64,000 nucleotides of DNA, from contig JAGMVK010000010.1 of assembly GCA_020747065.1 (NCBI GenBank), forward strand, positions 62,001 through 126,000, read 5' to 3'. Position 1 is the stretch's first letter. Each line of letters begins with the position of its first letter. Shown here one piece after another: positions 38,208-51,538 of the stretch. A program made the position numbers and the translations under genes. The notes beneath the pieces were generated by a model, which was not told the origin of the DNA, ran no database searches, and saw nothing but the letters and a program-made list of their open reading frames with translations. The DNA is from Cadophora sp. MPI-SDFR-AT-0126 (lineage: Eukaryota > Ascomycota > Leotiomycetes > Helotiales > Ploettnerulaceae).

Positions 38208-41200
38208 GATTGTTTCGTAAGGCAAGCAATAACGTACCAGATGATCCAAAGAGCAAGGTGAATACCGCAGCGAAGCATTAAATGAAAGTTTGGCAACGTA
38301 TAAGCATTCAGAAATAAGGCGTTGGCCGCTCCCTGTCCGTGTTTTGAGATTCAACCCCAGGTCCCCTAAATTTTCCCCGCGTTTTCGCTTCAGCCGGCGG
38401 GGTACTACCGTTCTGTGGTACTGACTACTGAATCCAAGGGATAGGACAGGATGAGGGTATGAGTGGAAGGCATGAAATCAAATCCTTCGACCGGCAATTA
38501 CCCCAGACACACTTGCTCGCTCCCTACACTTATGACCTGTTTAGCTCTTTGTCATCTCATCGACTTATGCGTGCTAGATGTATACTAGAACGGATTGTGG
38601 TATATGCGACCCAGTTACCTGCCTTCCCGTCTCTTTATCTGGAGTGGCTGTGGTGTTTTAGTGGGGTAGAGTAGACGCATACAAGCTGGAGATGCATGTG
38701 CTGTAACACAAAAGAATTGCAGCGCAGCATACCACGACATGATACATGATACATGGCAACGGACATCATATCATATGTATGTATCTGCAGACGCGGGAAA
38801 GGCAGGGAGGGACGGCACGGTTCAAGTCGTGCACCCTCTCTTCTCCCAGTACCGATTCTTCCAGTCCTCCCCCTTCCAACAGCAAAGCAAAGGCAGCCAT
38901 CCATCATGCCCTCCACGGTTCCAGATAATGCAGCAGCAAGGTTTCCCCGCAATCTATTTTGCCCACCGGGCGTGCAGATTAATCTATCGCTCAGCTACAA
39001 TTGGGAGGTTTCGAGGCCTGGCGTGAAATGTCATCATTTTGTCAGAGGTGAGTAAGAATTCGCAGCGCGTAGGACCTGCTTCCGTACCTTTTCCGGGCCT
39101 GGAGTGAAGGTATTATGACTTTTGTTGCACATGCCATTAGTATCGCGGGTCGAGAATAGGGAGTTTGACATGCCCCACGAAAACTTCAAACTTCTTTCCA
39201 TCTTTCAACATCGCGTCGCAATTCTTGTATTTGGAATGAGTCTCTTGTGGTTCTTGCATGTTACTTTCTCACTCAGTCTCACTCAGTTCTTTGTATGGCT
39301 TCTCTGCTGTTTACTCTGTCAAATAAGCTCCTCGTCTAACCTTGCTTCTTAGCGAAAGGCTAAATAAAACATGACGAGTTTTATTCTGAGTCAAGTTTCG
39401 AGATTTACAATTGTTAAGGGAGTCAAGTGGCTCGTCTCGAAAACATCATCTTGAAGCTTTGCGCCGCCCCTCTGCTATCTTGGCTTCCTTTCTCTCAAAA
39501 TTTTCTAGCTGTCTCCTCGATGTCAGAGCACTGTCAGCCCCGAGCTTACCGACGTCAGTTGAAGCTATCGAGCAAGCCGGCCGAGACCTTCACCTTCTTT
39601 TTGGACATGACTCGGGATATCCCGCGCCTACAGCCACGCCGTCGCCGTTTCCCGCTCAAACTTCGTATCGTGAACTCTATGTAATCTCCTGCATTGTCTA
39701 GCTCTGCGCCTCCAGAAAGACTGGATCGTCATTTTTTGCCAGAGAAGCGCGATAAGAGCGGGCGGGGTTCTGTCTCTGTGTGCGGTCAGCTCGCCGGTCT
39801 TTCTGTCTTGTCAAGCGCAACTTTTGACTTACGCTTGCTCCCTTCTGTAGGAGAATTCTCACTTAGCTGCAGAAGTCAGGAACACAGCTCTCATATTCCC
39901 CGACACAAGCGCGGGAGAGGGAGATGATGTTTCCCACGGACTTGAAACCTTTACGTGAAGGATGGGGAGTAGCGATCGATATCATTGATCATACGGAGAA
40001 AATTATGGAAGTATTTGGACTCTCTTCTTTTGCTTATTTGCACATACTTTGCTCGTTATCCTTTATTCCACATGGCAAAGTATGTCCTGGCACAGACGCA
40101 CGTTGGCTGACATGTTCTTCTCCGATCTTGACATGTTTCAAGAAGAAGGGTAGGACGCGCACGGGATGCCCTCATGCTCATTGTACTAAAAGCTCTCCAG
40201 TTTCAGCCACCTTCGTGATGTTTAATTGCTGGTTTAGTTGATGTTATGCTGCCAGCGAGTCAGTAACTTGTAGGCAAATAGATCTAGACATCTAGACATT
40301 CAGCCTTGGAATAGATGAATAGTTTTCTATCTCCAGCTGGCATAGCTGGTGAGCTAAAGGACTCAGAATAGCACGGTGGCGGCTCCTAGAGATGTGCGCA
40401 CTGACTGGCGGCAAGTCGCTCGCTCGACCGCGCGAGCCAGGCCATCCAGCGAGCCATGCCCCGTATGTGCCTAGAGCAGAACGCTGTAGGCAATGTCCTT
40501 GTTCAAAGCTCAGCGATGATCGGCCGTCCCCTACTCCCTGAACGTCCAATAGCCAGCCTCCAGCCTGCAAGTCAACGCTATCGAACAATAAAACGAGCAC
40601 GACCAGGAAAACCCCATCGATGATCAAGATCCGGTTGCGAATCCTTCAATCCCAGACCAGAGAAACCAAGGTACGTAGCCGGTCGATCATATTGCCAATT
40701 CGATCGGGATAAAAATCAATAAAATGAGCTGCTCCAGTAGTAAGTCCGAATCCCCGAATCACCTCATTACTGGCCGGGTCGTGCTGGATAGAAATGGCCT
40801 GGCTGGTGCACGCTGGCACTCACTGGCTGGCCGGGCTCAATAAAGTGGACGGGGAACCCTGCAGCACGTGTAGAGGAGACATGGTACAGGCTCTTGGGCG
40901 ATCTTCCGACTTCCGAATAGCGGCTTTCTTGTCTTGCAACTCCCCCAGAATATCATCAGGTATGGTGATCATACTTTGTCGATACTTTTGGTTCTCGTTT
41001 ACTATCCCTTTTGCATCGATACCCCTCATAAACCAGCATCTACCATCGTTCGCTAGTGCAGCCACGTATTGTGTGAAAGGTCGGTCTCTGAGATAAGGGT
41101 TCCCTACTCGGAATGTGAGTGTGCAACTCTATCCTGCAGCTTCCACATGTTCCTGTCTCAACTCTGTACCGCACTGCAAACCAAGAATCAGAAAACGCCA

Positions 41201-44200
41201 GGAAGCAGAGAGGAGAAACAAGCCTGCAACCGGGTATCCCCTACCTGTCTCGGAAAGTAGCCTATCTGCCTTCTTCCGCTTTGAACCTACCGATTGGTGA
41301 TCCTTTCTCGTCCTCTCTCATTCTGCAGACCGCAAAGGCTTTATCGTTTGTGCGTTACATGAGAAGGCAAGAGAAGAACAGTAGAAAGATTGCGGAGAAT
41401 ATTTTCCTGATCCTCGATGCATGCAAGTGCGCTCAAGCATACAGCGGATGTCCCTGAATATCTCTCGTCATACTCTCCGGTGTCTTAGACTGGTGGAGAG
41501 AAAAAGCAAGGAACATGTCTTGTTAATTCGTGGTTCTCGTACGATGTATCAACACTCGAGACGAGCCACGAAAATAAAACGCAAAGAGAAGCTAGAAGCA
41601 CGCCACGCAGCACGGCAATGACATCCGCATTACTGCATGGGCATTGGCAATTTGTATTTGGAAGGTGCATATGAAATTTGCATTTGCATTGCGCACTGTA
41701 GCGTGAGCCACTCTCGTGAAACGCACGATAGCATGTTGTCACTGACTCGAGCATCGAAGTTTGTTTGCCTTCGTTCCGTGGAGGTCTCCGTGTTGTCGAG
41801 GACTGCCCGCATCGGAGCATTTATTTTAAGGGTTCATCGTCTGTGTTCCTGCGTTTTTGCTTCGGTCTCTGCAATGTGTGGATACGGAAATTTTCCTGCC
41901 TACCCTTTTCTACGAGGTATCTTCCGTGATGCTTGGCCCTGTTCGTCCTGCTGTGCTGTGTTGACTTCACAGGATCATCGGTCGAGGAGAAGTGGGGTTT
42001 GTATGGAGCAAGCGAGTGATGCGAGGAGTGCCTGGAAGCAACATGAGTAAGTCACTCTTGCCGATCACCATGCGAATTCCGATGCACAGTGGAGATGTAC
42101 TGGTATGATGATGAGCTGTGTCCATTAAACATTTGAGTGTAAGTTTTCTCCGCACAGTAGTGGTAGAGTTTGCCGTCGTCGTCGACGATGATGAAGTTAC
42201 ATGGTCATCAACGAACTCAAACCTACCGCAACGCCAAGCACAAAATTCTCCTAGTTACTTCAATGAGTTCTTCTTGAGGCCAGCACATGTTCATCTGGCT
42301 TCGATCTTTGTAATAAGATCACCGCTTTACCTACTACTGTGAGAAAGAAATCTTCCGATGCCTTGCACATCTCTACTGCAACGCCCGACCTCGTCTCAAC
42401 ACTTACGCAGCCAGTCTGCCAAAGCGCACAAGAACACTCTCCGCAATGCCACACTCAAATCCCGAGGAGCATCTCCGCCATCTAGATACGCAGATGATGC
42501 AGATGTTCGCAGTAGCGGAACGCTGAAGCTGTCAATCCCTCTCACCAACTCCTTCAAACACCCCTTCTGGACACTTAGCCTGACTCGGCACATGAAGCTC
42601 CTCGACACGGTCGATCTGGCTTCTCGTCCCCGCGAGGCAGCTATTTGGCTCGGCAGATACTGGGCCGTATCCTGAGCCGTTATATGTCGGAGTCAGTATG
42701 TTGCCATCGACGAACTCAATCTCTAATCGAGTGCACTAAAGGGCTTGTCGAAGTCGGATTAAGATTATACAGCGATGTGGCTTTACTTCATATACGTAAG
42801 TTCGTAACGGCTGTGATATGAGTTCAGTAAGGGGAAGCCTAGCTAAAAGAGAGTTATGATCACAGACTATATGAACACTAATTCAGGATCGAGCCAGTGT
42901 CAGGTCCGGGTAAACATGGAGGCGGCTCAGGAGAGGGATAGTACGGCTAGCGGAAATATGATAGGCACGGCATCCGCAGGCGATCCCAGGCTGATCGAGC
43001 AGTAAGCGCGAGCCAGTAAGTTAGCTTATGCAGAAGAAACAAAAAGCGGGGTTAGTGCTTCTGTCCAGCTGACTGATTCTAAAACAGATTAAAGATAAAA
43101 CAGAAACAGACCAGCACTTGCTGCCGATGCCCGTTGGTAGACCTGTAGATCAATGCTATCTAGTAGTAGTACCGTAGGAGTTTGTGACACTCTCTGCAGC
43201 TAGATTCTAGTTGCGATTCTGCAATTGCAATGCCCTACTGCAGAGCCTTGACCACCGCTAAGTCCGGAATAACTTCGCGCCATTACTTTCCTATTCTTTA
43301 CGGGCTTTTTCAGTGGCGGTTTTAAAGACATGCAGAAGTCTCAGCCAGGCAGCCAGGCTGTGCAATCGCGAGGAATCACTGAGTGTGGTAAAGTGGCTCA
43401 GTGGCGTCTGCGAGCCAGTGAAGTTCGAATTTGGGAGACTTAACCTCTGGCGAGCCTACCCCTGCGACGATCTCTGGGGCATCCCTGTGGAGATCTCGAT
43501 CAGTCAACCTCAATCGAAGTTTGAGGACTTCACAAGCTTTCACTTGCTGGGAAAACTTTCCTCTGCATTTTGTTGAGCCGCCTTCTGTCATAGCATTATA
43601 CTTTGCAGTAACTCGACAGTAGTTGCCCTCCTAATGTAAAGCACAGATTGTATTGCGTTCATGATCCTGGATCGTCGTCAGATCGCAGCGGGCACAGTAA
43701 TCCTGATAACAGTCACGGAGCAGACCGAGTACCGACGACCTAGTGAAGCTAAGTGTCAAATTATACCGTGTCAATCTTCTCCGATCTCAAACGTTATCGG
43801 AGTCCTTGCGCTGATAGATTGGGGAAGGATCTCTGGTGGGAAATAACAAACTATGGGGCTCTGACGGAAGTATATTTCCACGTCATAAAAATCTACTCAC
43901 TACCCCATGGGTTCGCAGATTCGGGCTTTAGGAACAATTGAGAGAGTTTGCGGAGAACCGGCTTTAGGAGAATTGATCATTGGCAAGTGAGTTATGGGGC
44001 ATATGGTGCACAAGGGCAAGTACGCTGCCGGGCTAGACTGTACGCAAAAATACTCGAAACTACACCAACGCACTTTGAGCTTGGTATCACTACTAGTATC
44101 ATAAAACTATTTGAGTTCTGGTTCTTGCGGTTAAACTACGGCATTCTCAAGGACAGTAGATCACAGCCACCATACTCTGCCGTTGGCTGTCATTTTAGTC

Positions 44201-44316
44201 GTGAGTCAGCCATCACGTATTTTGATGATATACTTGTCCTAAAGTGATACTAACTGCATATCAGTGAACAAGCCAGATAAAAGGTGCGACCGAGCGTCTC
44301 TCTTCTCATATCTTTC

Positions 44317-44970
44317 CTAGATAGTCATATCTGGCTTATCGATTACCATCATATGATGCCATCCCCACGTTTGCCCGTCCGTCGTCATCACATCGCCAAC
44401 CTCCTCACCCAAACCCATCGACAAATCACCAAGTCCAGGTCCATAATCCTTCATCCTCGTATCCATACAGTAGAAGAAAATTCTCCGGGTGGGGTCACGA
44501 TCTACCAACAATCCCATCCATCCGTTACCCAACAACATAAGCTCAAGCCAACGAACTGCTCCGAGAAGTTCGGAGTATATCAACAAATCGCATCTTTCAC
44601 CACCCCCGTCCCACAATCGCGAGAAATTTCTCAAAGCAACTTAGCTCGATCCCTTTCCCTATCGGTCTGGTTCGTTTCCTTCGGCCGAGTAGCCACGTGA
44701 GTCCTACTACTCCCTCACCATATCCTTACAGTAGCAGACTAACGGGAACATCTCCGAAGTCGTCCCCTCGTCCACTCGTTTCTCGCTTAGTGTTGCCAGC
44801 TTCCTCCCCACTCGTCCGCATCCAGATCAACAACAACACCACGATCCAGATATATCTTCAACGGACTTCTAATCGGTACCAGCCGGAAAGAAGGAATCCC
44901 ACATCGTGTATGTGGGGCCAGGAAATGCTACTGGTGGAGTGTCCATTATTCCATTCCTTCTGGCGCAGTG
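44317..44970 (-). pseudogene. Possible gene relic or unresolved short gene
   Basis: Two minus-strand pieces look more protein-like than the rest of this interval. One is a 105-codon frame (44634-44317, opening at TTG just after a stop) with a hydrophobic-aromatic stretch (GNGWMGLLVDRDPTRR, IFFYCMD) and a Trp/His-rich end. The other is upstream at about 44945-44870 and begins MDTPPVAFPGPTYTMWDSFF. Between them frames shift repeatedly (for example a DLDADEWGGSWQH stretch) and I cannot join them with sensible introns. They may be exons of one small gene, a decayed copy, or chance. No family recognised. Confidence 0.2.
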
Positions 44971-47900
44971 CGTCCGGCCGTCTGGATGGCGCAATTTGAC
45001 ACACGCCGTCGCTGTCCTAAGGCTTCCACTAAAGATCGTTAACTACATGAACCCCGCGCACTTGTCATCCCAGGACTTAGAATGTTAAGTAGACGGGAGA
45101 CAGCGGCTTGGATAAAGAGGAATAGAAGTAGTGGCGACGACGGCGTCGTGTTCCTTTCTATTCCAGTCTTACCTTGCGAATCTAAGTCTTTGTTTTTTGA
45201 GGTACTTGTCACTTGGCAGTGAGGGACTGGGCTGATGATGCGACGACGGTGTTGCTGTCATGATCAGCAATGCAGGCTTTAGAAGATGCTTGTGATCGAT
45301 CTAGAAGTCTCTAGAGTAACGGTTTGACATTGCTCTATAGTAGTTCTTACTTGCATGATCTGTCTATCTATTGTCGTACAGTACTTATTTAGTTATGTTT
45401 CACGGCTCCTGTTCATAGCTGATATTCTTGAATAGCTTCGCTCGCTTTCTTCTTACGCTCTTAGGATATTCGCGAGACCATCACTTCATGCAGGTCATTC
45501 GCGCGATATCATTGTGCATCTCAGAGTCGCACTTCTCTTTCCGGGCACTTCGTAGTTTCACTGCTATCGAGTTCATGCATACAGACTTATGTTAAGCTTC
45601 ACGGCTGTCTTCTCGGGCGTTGGGTGCGTACACAGCGATGATTTTCCTTCGTGATTAGTCACGAAGCATGTTGGCAATGCATTGTATCAACACAAACTGT
45701 ACCGAGACATCCGGAATCTTAATTTGCAGCTTCTCTACCTTGAATTCGGCGTTTTCATTCTGCATTTGGAATTTTCGTGGTGCTGTTGGTGTTGAGACAC
45801 CCTTAAGGGGCCCAGCTAACCGAACTCGCTTGTTCTCTGGGAAGGTTCATCGATCGGTTTCTCAGCTTGCACACTTCCAGATACCAAGACGGCTGGTAGT
45901 TCCCTGGGACGCATGAGTTGGTATCAGAAACGATCAGGTGGTCCCATCCAGTGGAGTCATTGAATGGTCGGAATGGGTAAACTCCTCCTCGCTCAAGCCG
46001 TTGGGGTCAACTCCACGGTGTTGGTGTCGAATTGGTCGAACTGCTGGCCAGAACTCAGTCCCTCCACGCTGAAAAAACGGGTAAGCTGTCCCGGCAGACA
46101 ATGACACGCTATGTTGGGATCGTCTAGTATATCACACGTCTGTTAAGAAACTGTCTTGGAAACAGCCTCATTCTCCGAAGTTGGTGATGCGAATTTCCTC
46201 TTCCGAACTCCCGAATCCCACGCGGCTTGTTTTAGAAGTAGTATTAAGTCACATCACTGTGACTCGAGTGAGTCGTCAGCTACTACCGGAGATGCCCTTG
46301 AGGAACCCAACACGAGCTGATGATCGGTTGAGGAAGTGTAAATCTCCTCTCTTCCCAATCCTGGGCAAAATCATCCAGGCCGATCGCAGTGCCTGATTAC
46401 CGTCTTGGACTTTCAGGGTCACTCCATGCCGTTCTCAGCCTCGAATTGTCTTTCATTTCAATCACCAGGCACCAGGTGCCATTGAGACATGGCTCCATTC
46501 TTGTCTCTTGTCCTTCTCTTCTGTGCGGGTCGTTTCTCGGAGGTGGCGATCTCACCTCACTCAGCCCCTGAGGAAAAGGAGTTTTAGAGTAGGAAGAACG
46601 ACCAAGCGCTGATATGATGATCGCGGTCAGCTATATAGGCCTGGCTGGCAGTCGCTGCCAGGCGGGCGTGTCCTCGTAGATTTTGCAAGACAGCACTAGA
46701 AAACTGCTATCCGCGATGCGTGACGGGCTTTCTTGGTTATGCACACTGCTATGGTTCATGCAATGGCGATGCCATGCGATGCACTGCAACACTGTTGAAT
46801 GCATTGTTCCAGTACACCATCAATATTCCGTCTTGTTATTGCAAAACTTGTTCCGATGCTCCACGTACGCATGCACGCTCGCGCTGCATAGAGAGCTCTT
46901 CTGCAGATATATTCTCCGACGTCTGACACTGAACGTTAGGCCTACTGCACGCCTACAGCATTGGAGATCATCTAGACATGTCCAGGGGTCTATTCAATAG
47001 AACTCTGGAAATAATGGCCCGAAGGGGAATGTCCCAAAGGGGCCTTTTTCTCAATTTCTCTGGAATCCGTCGCTCCCTGTGGATTTGATTTGGTGGACCC
47101 TGGACGAGTATTTGATATGAACAAGGGTTCAATTTTGATTATTCTGAGAATAATCAGCGAATGAAAGAAAGGGGCAAGACATGGGAAGCTCGGGGGAATA
47201 AGTCCTTTTGCTGCAACGTCTCTCTTTCTTCAGGAGCTGTTGCACGGCCATTCCAATACCCTGTACTATCAAAGCGTTGACAGGATCCTGTCAGGAAACC
47301 GGACCGGACGTCGTTTTTCCCTCTTCCTTTTGCGGAATACCCCTCCTTTTGCTCCAATTAATTAATAAATACGTGCGTTGCGAAATGATTATCGTCCCAT
47401 CCGAATTCCTCTGTGCGCCGATGCGGAACGTGATAATCAGTGGGGCAGAAGAGGGTTCAGAATTTCAGAATCAGTCCAATTGAGTTTACACAGGCCGCGG
47501 CACACGATTTGAAAAAGAAAAACTTTGCTGATGCCTCTGAAATGCCTTCGCAAGGCGTCCGCGGTGGTTTGTTTTGATAGCTGCGGTCATCCGTCCAGTC
47601 CACAGGGTATCTCTCCTCCAATGCGGAATCTGAGAACTGACAGAAGCTTGTTTTGGCTGGACCGCTGCGTTTCTTTTGTATAACACGACGTTGAAAAAGC
47701 AACTTCTCGACGATGTAATGCCCGCTCCCTGCTCCTGGCAATAATAACAGAGTGGTCGTTGGGTCGCCTATGCCGAGAAGGCCAACCATGGAGGACCTTG
47801 TCTGACAGATCGGGAACTGCAGTGCAGGCCTTTGCAGGATCGTGGCGCGGACTTGCATGAGAGTTGCAGGTTGCCTCGTCCCAAGAATATCCAGCTGCAT

Positions 47901-50900
47901 CAGCCAAACCCACAATCAGTCAACCCAGTCAACCCACTTGGGTCGATCATTTAATTGATTGTTCTCTTTCGTCCGGTGACTTCGTGAGTTTGATTGTGTC
48001 AATTCTGGCCATTCGAGGCGGTCCCGGTGCAGCCACAGGGCTTCCCGGATTAACAAAAGTGCCGCCGACGCTCACGCCTGGGCCTAAAGAAGCCATATAT
48101 TATCGCCTCGTAATGGTTTCAGCTTAGGGTTTGTCGAGCCCATGTAGCCCAATGTCTCGGTGGTGGATTGCCTGAGGGGTACTGTTTGGCCGACCCGTTG
48201 GGCCGCTCTGGCACTTCATCTCCATGTGCCACGAATGCGAAGAGAGTGGAAGACTGTGGAGAAAGGCGTGTGGAGGCGATGGGATGCTGGTGAAGCTGTA
48301 CCCGTTGGGCTGCTGCTTGGTGAGGCTGCATCATGCTGGATGCTGGATGCTTGCTTTGGCAGCGGGAAATGCAGGAGTCAGTTCCAGTCTCGGGGCATTC
48401 CATGAGTGGGATGGATGTCATGGTCATGGTCATTGTCATGTTATGGGATAGCATAGACGTTGCATATTGTCGAGCCAGGACTGGGATTCGAGGTTCGCAG
48501 CATTGTTCCGACGCCGAGGCAAGTCGTGATGTCTTTCATGATTGACGATGCTGGACCGGATGCACCGCTGGACAGCAGTAGGAGGAAGGTGGATGTGGAT
48601 TGAATGCACTGCACGGATGTTGATGATGGATGGTTGTGAGAAGTCAACGGTAACTGGACAGGGGAAGGGGATGGGATGTTGTTAGGGCTTCGGGGGAATG
48701 CGACTTGCAGCCGAAGATACTGTATGTAGTATGGAGCCTTGTTCCTCAGGGTCTCGTCCTGCGCTCGACTCGCCCCTCCATCAATGAACAGCCCACCATC
48801 CAAGGCTCTGTCTACCTGGTTCATAGAGAGGCTGAAATATTGACCTGGGGTCACAAGTGACAGATTCATTGGGCTGTGGCACAGCAAATGTCGGCCCTAT
48901 CACGACAATCATCATCGTTTTCATTCAATGGTCCATCTCCGACAGATGATCCTATCAGAATTTGCTCTAAGAGTCTGGAGTCTGGACTCCACGACAACGG
49001 CCTAACATTCAAAGATGCGGGATGAGGCGGGTGAGGAGAAACAAGAGGAGGTAACAGGTGAGAGTTGGGAAAGTCTCACCAAAAGCAAGGCAACATATGC
49101 AGGCTGCTGCATCTGTTCTCTGCATCCGACGCTACAACCGCCGTATATGAAAAACATATACCATGATTCTATCCTCAAATTCGTGGTGGGTAGTACGGGA
49201 CACTGGCATTTCCCCGGGGTGCTACCACCACGAAAGTCCGTGGCCGTGATGTGATGGTGATCTGCCGTACATATGGAGCGACCGTTGAGATGTTACTTTT
49301 TCTTTGGTTGCAGGCACGTCGAAGCAGTTACAAAACGTTTGAGCGTTTTCATTTGTTACATCACCTGCAGGTCGTCTCTCCATATCGGAGGCAGCTTTTC
49401 TTGATGCTGAGGGTTGCACATCGGAACTGACAGACGCGACCCGCTCCTTTTTGGCATTTTCGATGAAATGTATCTCGCAAGGCTGTCCAGAATTAGTCTT
49501 TTCGTGGACGCAGGGTTGATTATTTTTAACGGGAAGCTTAAGATGTCTCGTGTAAATCGTATGACATTTCCAAGATGAGATAGATTCTTGTGGTTTTCCT
49601 TGTTTACTTTTTGGCAATCTATTTTCATCATTGAATCGCACCCCTAGTCTGTGCCCGGAGATCGCTCAAGTTCTGAACTTGCAGGCCGGGACAAATGATA
49701 GTATTTTAGAGCGAAGTGTGGTCCCGAACCCGGTACATCCAATTGGTTGCTAGTCAACAAAACAAATACTTCCCGTGTCTGGGAGCACTGCAAGAAAGTT
49801 ATCAGATTTTGAGTTCAGCCCATCACTTCCTCGAATGGAAGAAGATGCGAATGATGGCACATACAGTACTAATATAGTTGTGCCATAGAATTAAAATTCT
49901 GGAGAGGTACAGCAGAAGAAAATATTGAGTTTGAGAAATACTGCAGGTTCTCCAAATCGCACATCAGGGTTTGGATTCAGCCTGTTTTTATTCCATATGG
50001 CCTAAACCAAGAAAAAAAAAAGTCGAATTTTAATATTCAAAATATCTTTTCGCGGTTGGTGTTTATTAAATGACTCTCTGAGTAGAGTTTGCGATCATGT
50101 ATGACTGCTTTTTCTCCGGTCCTGGTCGATTTATGAGCTTTCTGTAAAGTGATGACTGCAGAGTATCTTGTTCTTCGTCACTTCACGACAGCCTTGTGCA
50201 GGAGCGAGGCTTGCTTATTACCCTAGTCGCAGAGAGTATCATCAACCATCTGGATCAATAACATGCCACCTGGTAGTGAGATCTTGTCTGGGGTAAGCTG
50301 GCCGGTGCGAGACTGGTGTTTGTTGACATTCGCTTCGATGAGGTGCCACTCAGAACGTACAAATTGCTCTTGGACTCTGGTCAATTTAATGGACTGTAGA
50401 GCAAGTATAGTCACTGATGTACACATATTTTCGTGGCTCTCACTTTTTGATATCGTATTTATCGTCGTTTTTCGCCGTCAGAAATGCTCGATGACTTTGT
50501 TGAGAGCCCTCCTTTTGTGCCCGGTGCTCTCTCAAATCAACCTCATTTCCTGCTTCACAGTCAAAATTTTACCGACAACACTCACAAGTAACAAATCAAA
50601 TAATATAGTTTGTCTTTTGTTCGTGCACATAGTCCCCAGTCATAGTCGGCGGACCATCTGTGGTGATTTGGGGTCTTGGTCGTGGTCTATCTAATTGCCT
50701 CAACCTTGAAGTTCATTTTTAAATTAATTGGACAATTCTCACTTAGTTTAAGACCAGATTTTCTTGGACTTAAATCATTACTGCTGGTTCAATAAGCACT
50801 TCTTGCTCGGGAGACATTGTGTAAGAACGGAAGTGTGTCGCATCGTCGTTGCCACGGCGTAAATGCGTCGGTGTCAAGGAACGGCGTCAACACTTGACGC

Positions 50901-51538
50901 ATAATGAAGTAAAAGTGGAGGCTTGCTATCATCGACCACGCTTCTTCAGCCTTGTGCACATTCACCGACTATCGCAGGTTCATAGAGAGCTAGGGAGATA
51001 TTTTATGATTTTGATTTCAGAGGGGGGAGCTAACGGATGTGTATTTGATCATCCTCCATCACTGTACTGGTCAAAAACCGACTAGAATCAATGGCTTGAG
51101 GTACATAAGTTCACTCTGCCATAATTATATATCACTCATGTCATCAGACTCATTGTTTTGGGATTGAAAGTGCTAAATGCTCAAGTACCTGAGGGAGGGG
51201 ACCGACGGGATAAGGAAATGAAGAAGTTCGCCCAATGCCACGCATCACTCCTCATTACCGATGGCTAAATTGGACAAATTCAACCGACCAAAAACTTACT
51301 CTTGAGATAGCTCTGTATGTGTATGGATCATGTCCAAAGCATTGAGGTCGACAACATGTTTATCATGCCCAAATATGCCAAGCCTTTAGCGTCCCCGTGA
51401 CTTGAAGCTATGTGGATGACGACCAAAGGAAAGCTCGTTGCCTCCAGCGACGACAACCATCCACAACCCTACAAATAGCTATCGAAGCTATCATCAACCA
51501 TCGAAGAAGAGCAGGGCAACCCCCAGATCTTCCTCGCC
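44971..51538. other. Gene-free interval, segment 4 (upstream of V-ATPase gene)
   Basis: About 6.6 kb with no supported gene. A strong hairpin (CTGGCAG-TCG-CTGCCAG) lies at 46645-46661, 12 bp after a TATATA. The minus frame 50426-50223 has a protein-like sequence but is only 67 codons. AT content rises from about 49700 to 51200. The last few hundred bases should hold the V-ATPase promoter. Confidence 0.4.
46645..46661. repeat. Perfect hairpin, 7-bp arms and 3-nt loop
   Basis: CTGGCAG TCG CTGCCAG, inside a longer imperfect GCCTGGC...GCCAGGC palindrome. Confidence 0.8.

Larger units (their letters stand above)
34001..44300. other. Gene-free interval, segment 3
   Basis: No gene supported over about 10.3 kb. 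It contains (CCCT)n at 38024-38040 and (CA)n at 38182-38207. A 102-codon plus frame at 35464-35772 has a somewhat protein-like composition but no recognised domain. TGCA-containing short palindromes recur around 36160-36345 and 37510. Base composition is not strongly AT-shifted, so heavy RIP mutation is not evident by eye. Confidence 0.4.

Noticed and set aside
47457..47915. 152-codon minus-strand frame
   Set aside because: Two other frames are open in the same place; composition random.
48441..48887. 148-codon minus-strand frame
   Set aside because: Low-complexity Ser/Pro stretch, no family match, no splice partners.
49600..49800. Possible tRNA around GTCCCGAACCCGG
   Set aside because: The B-box-like string has no matching A box, and no cloverleaf could be drawn.
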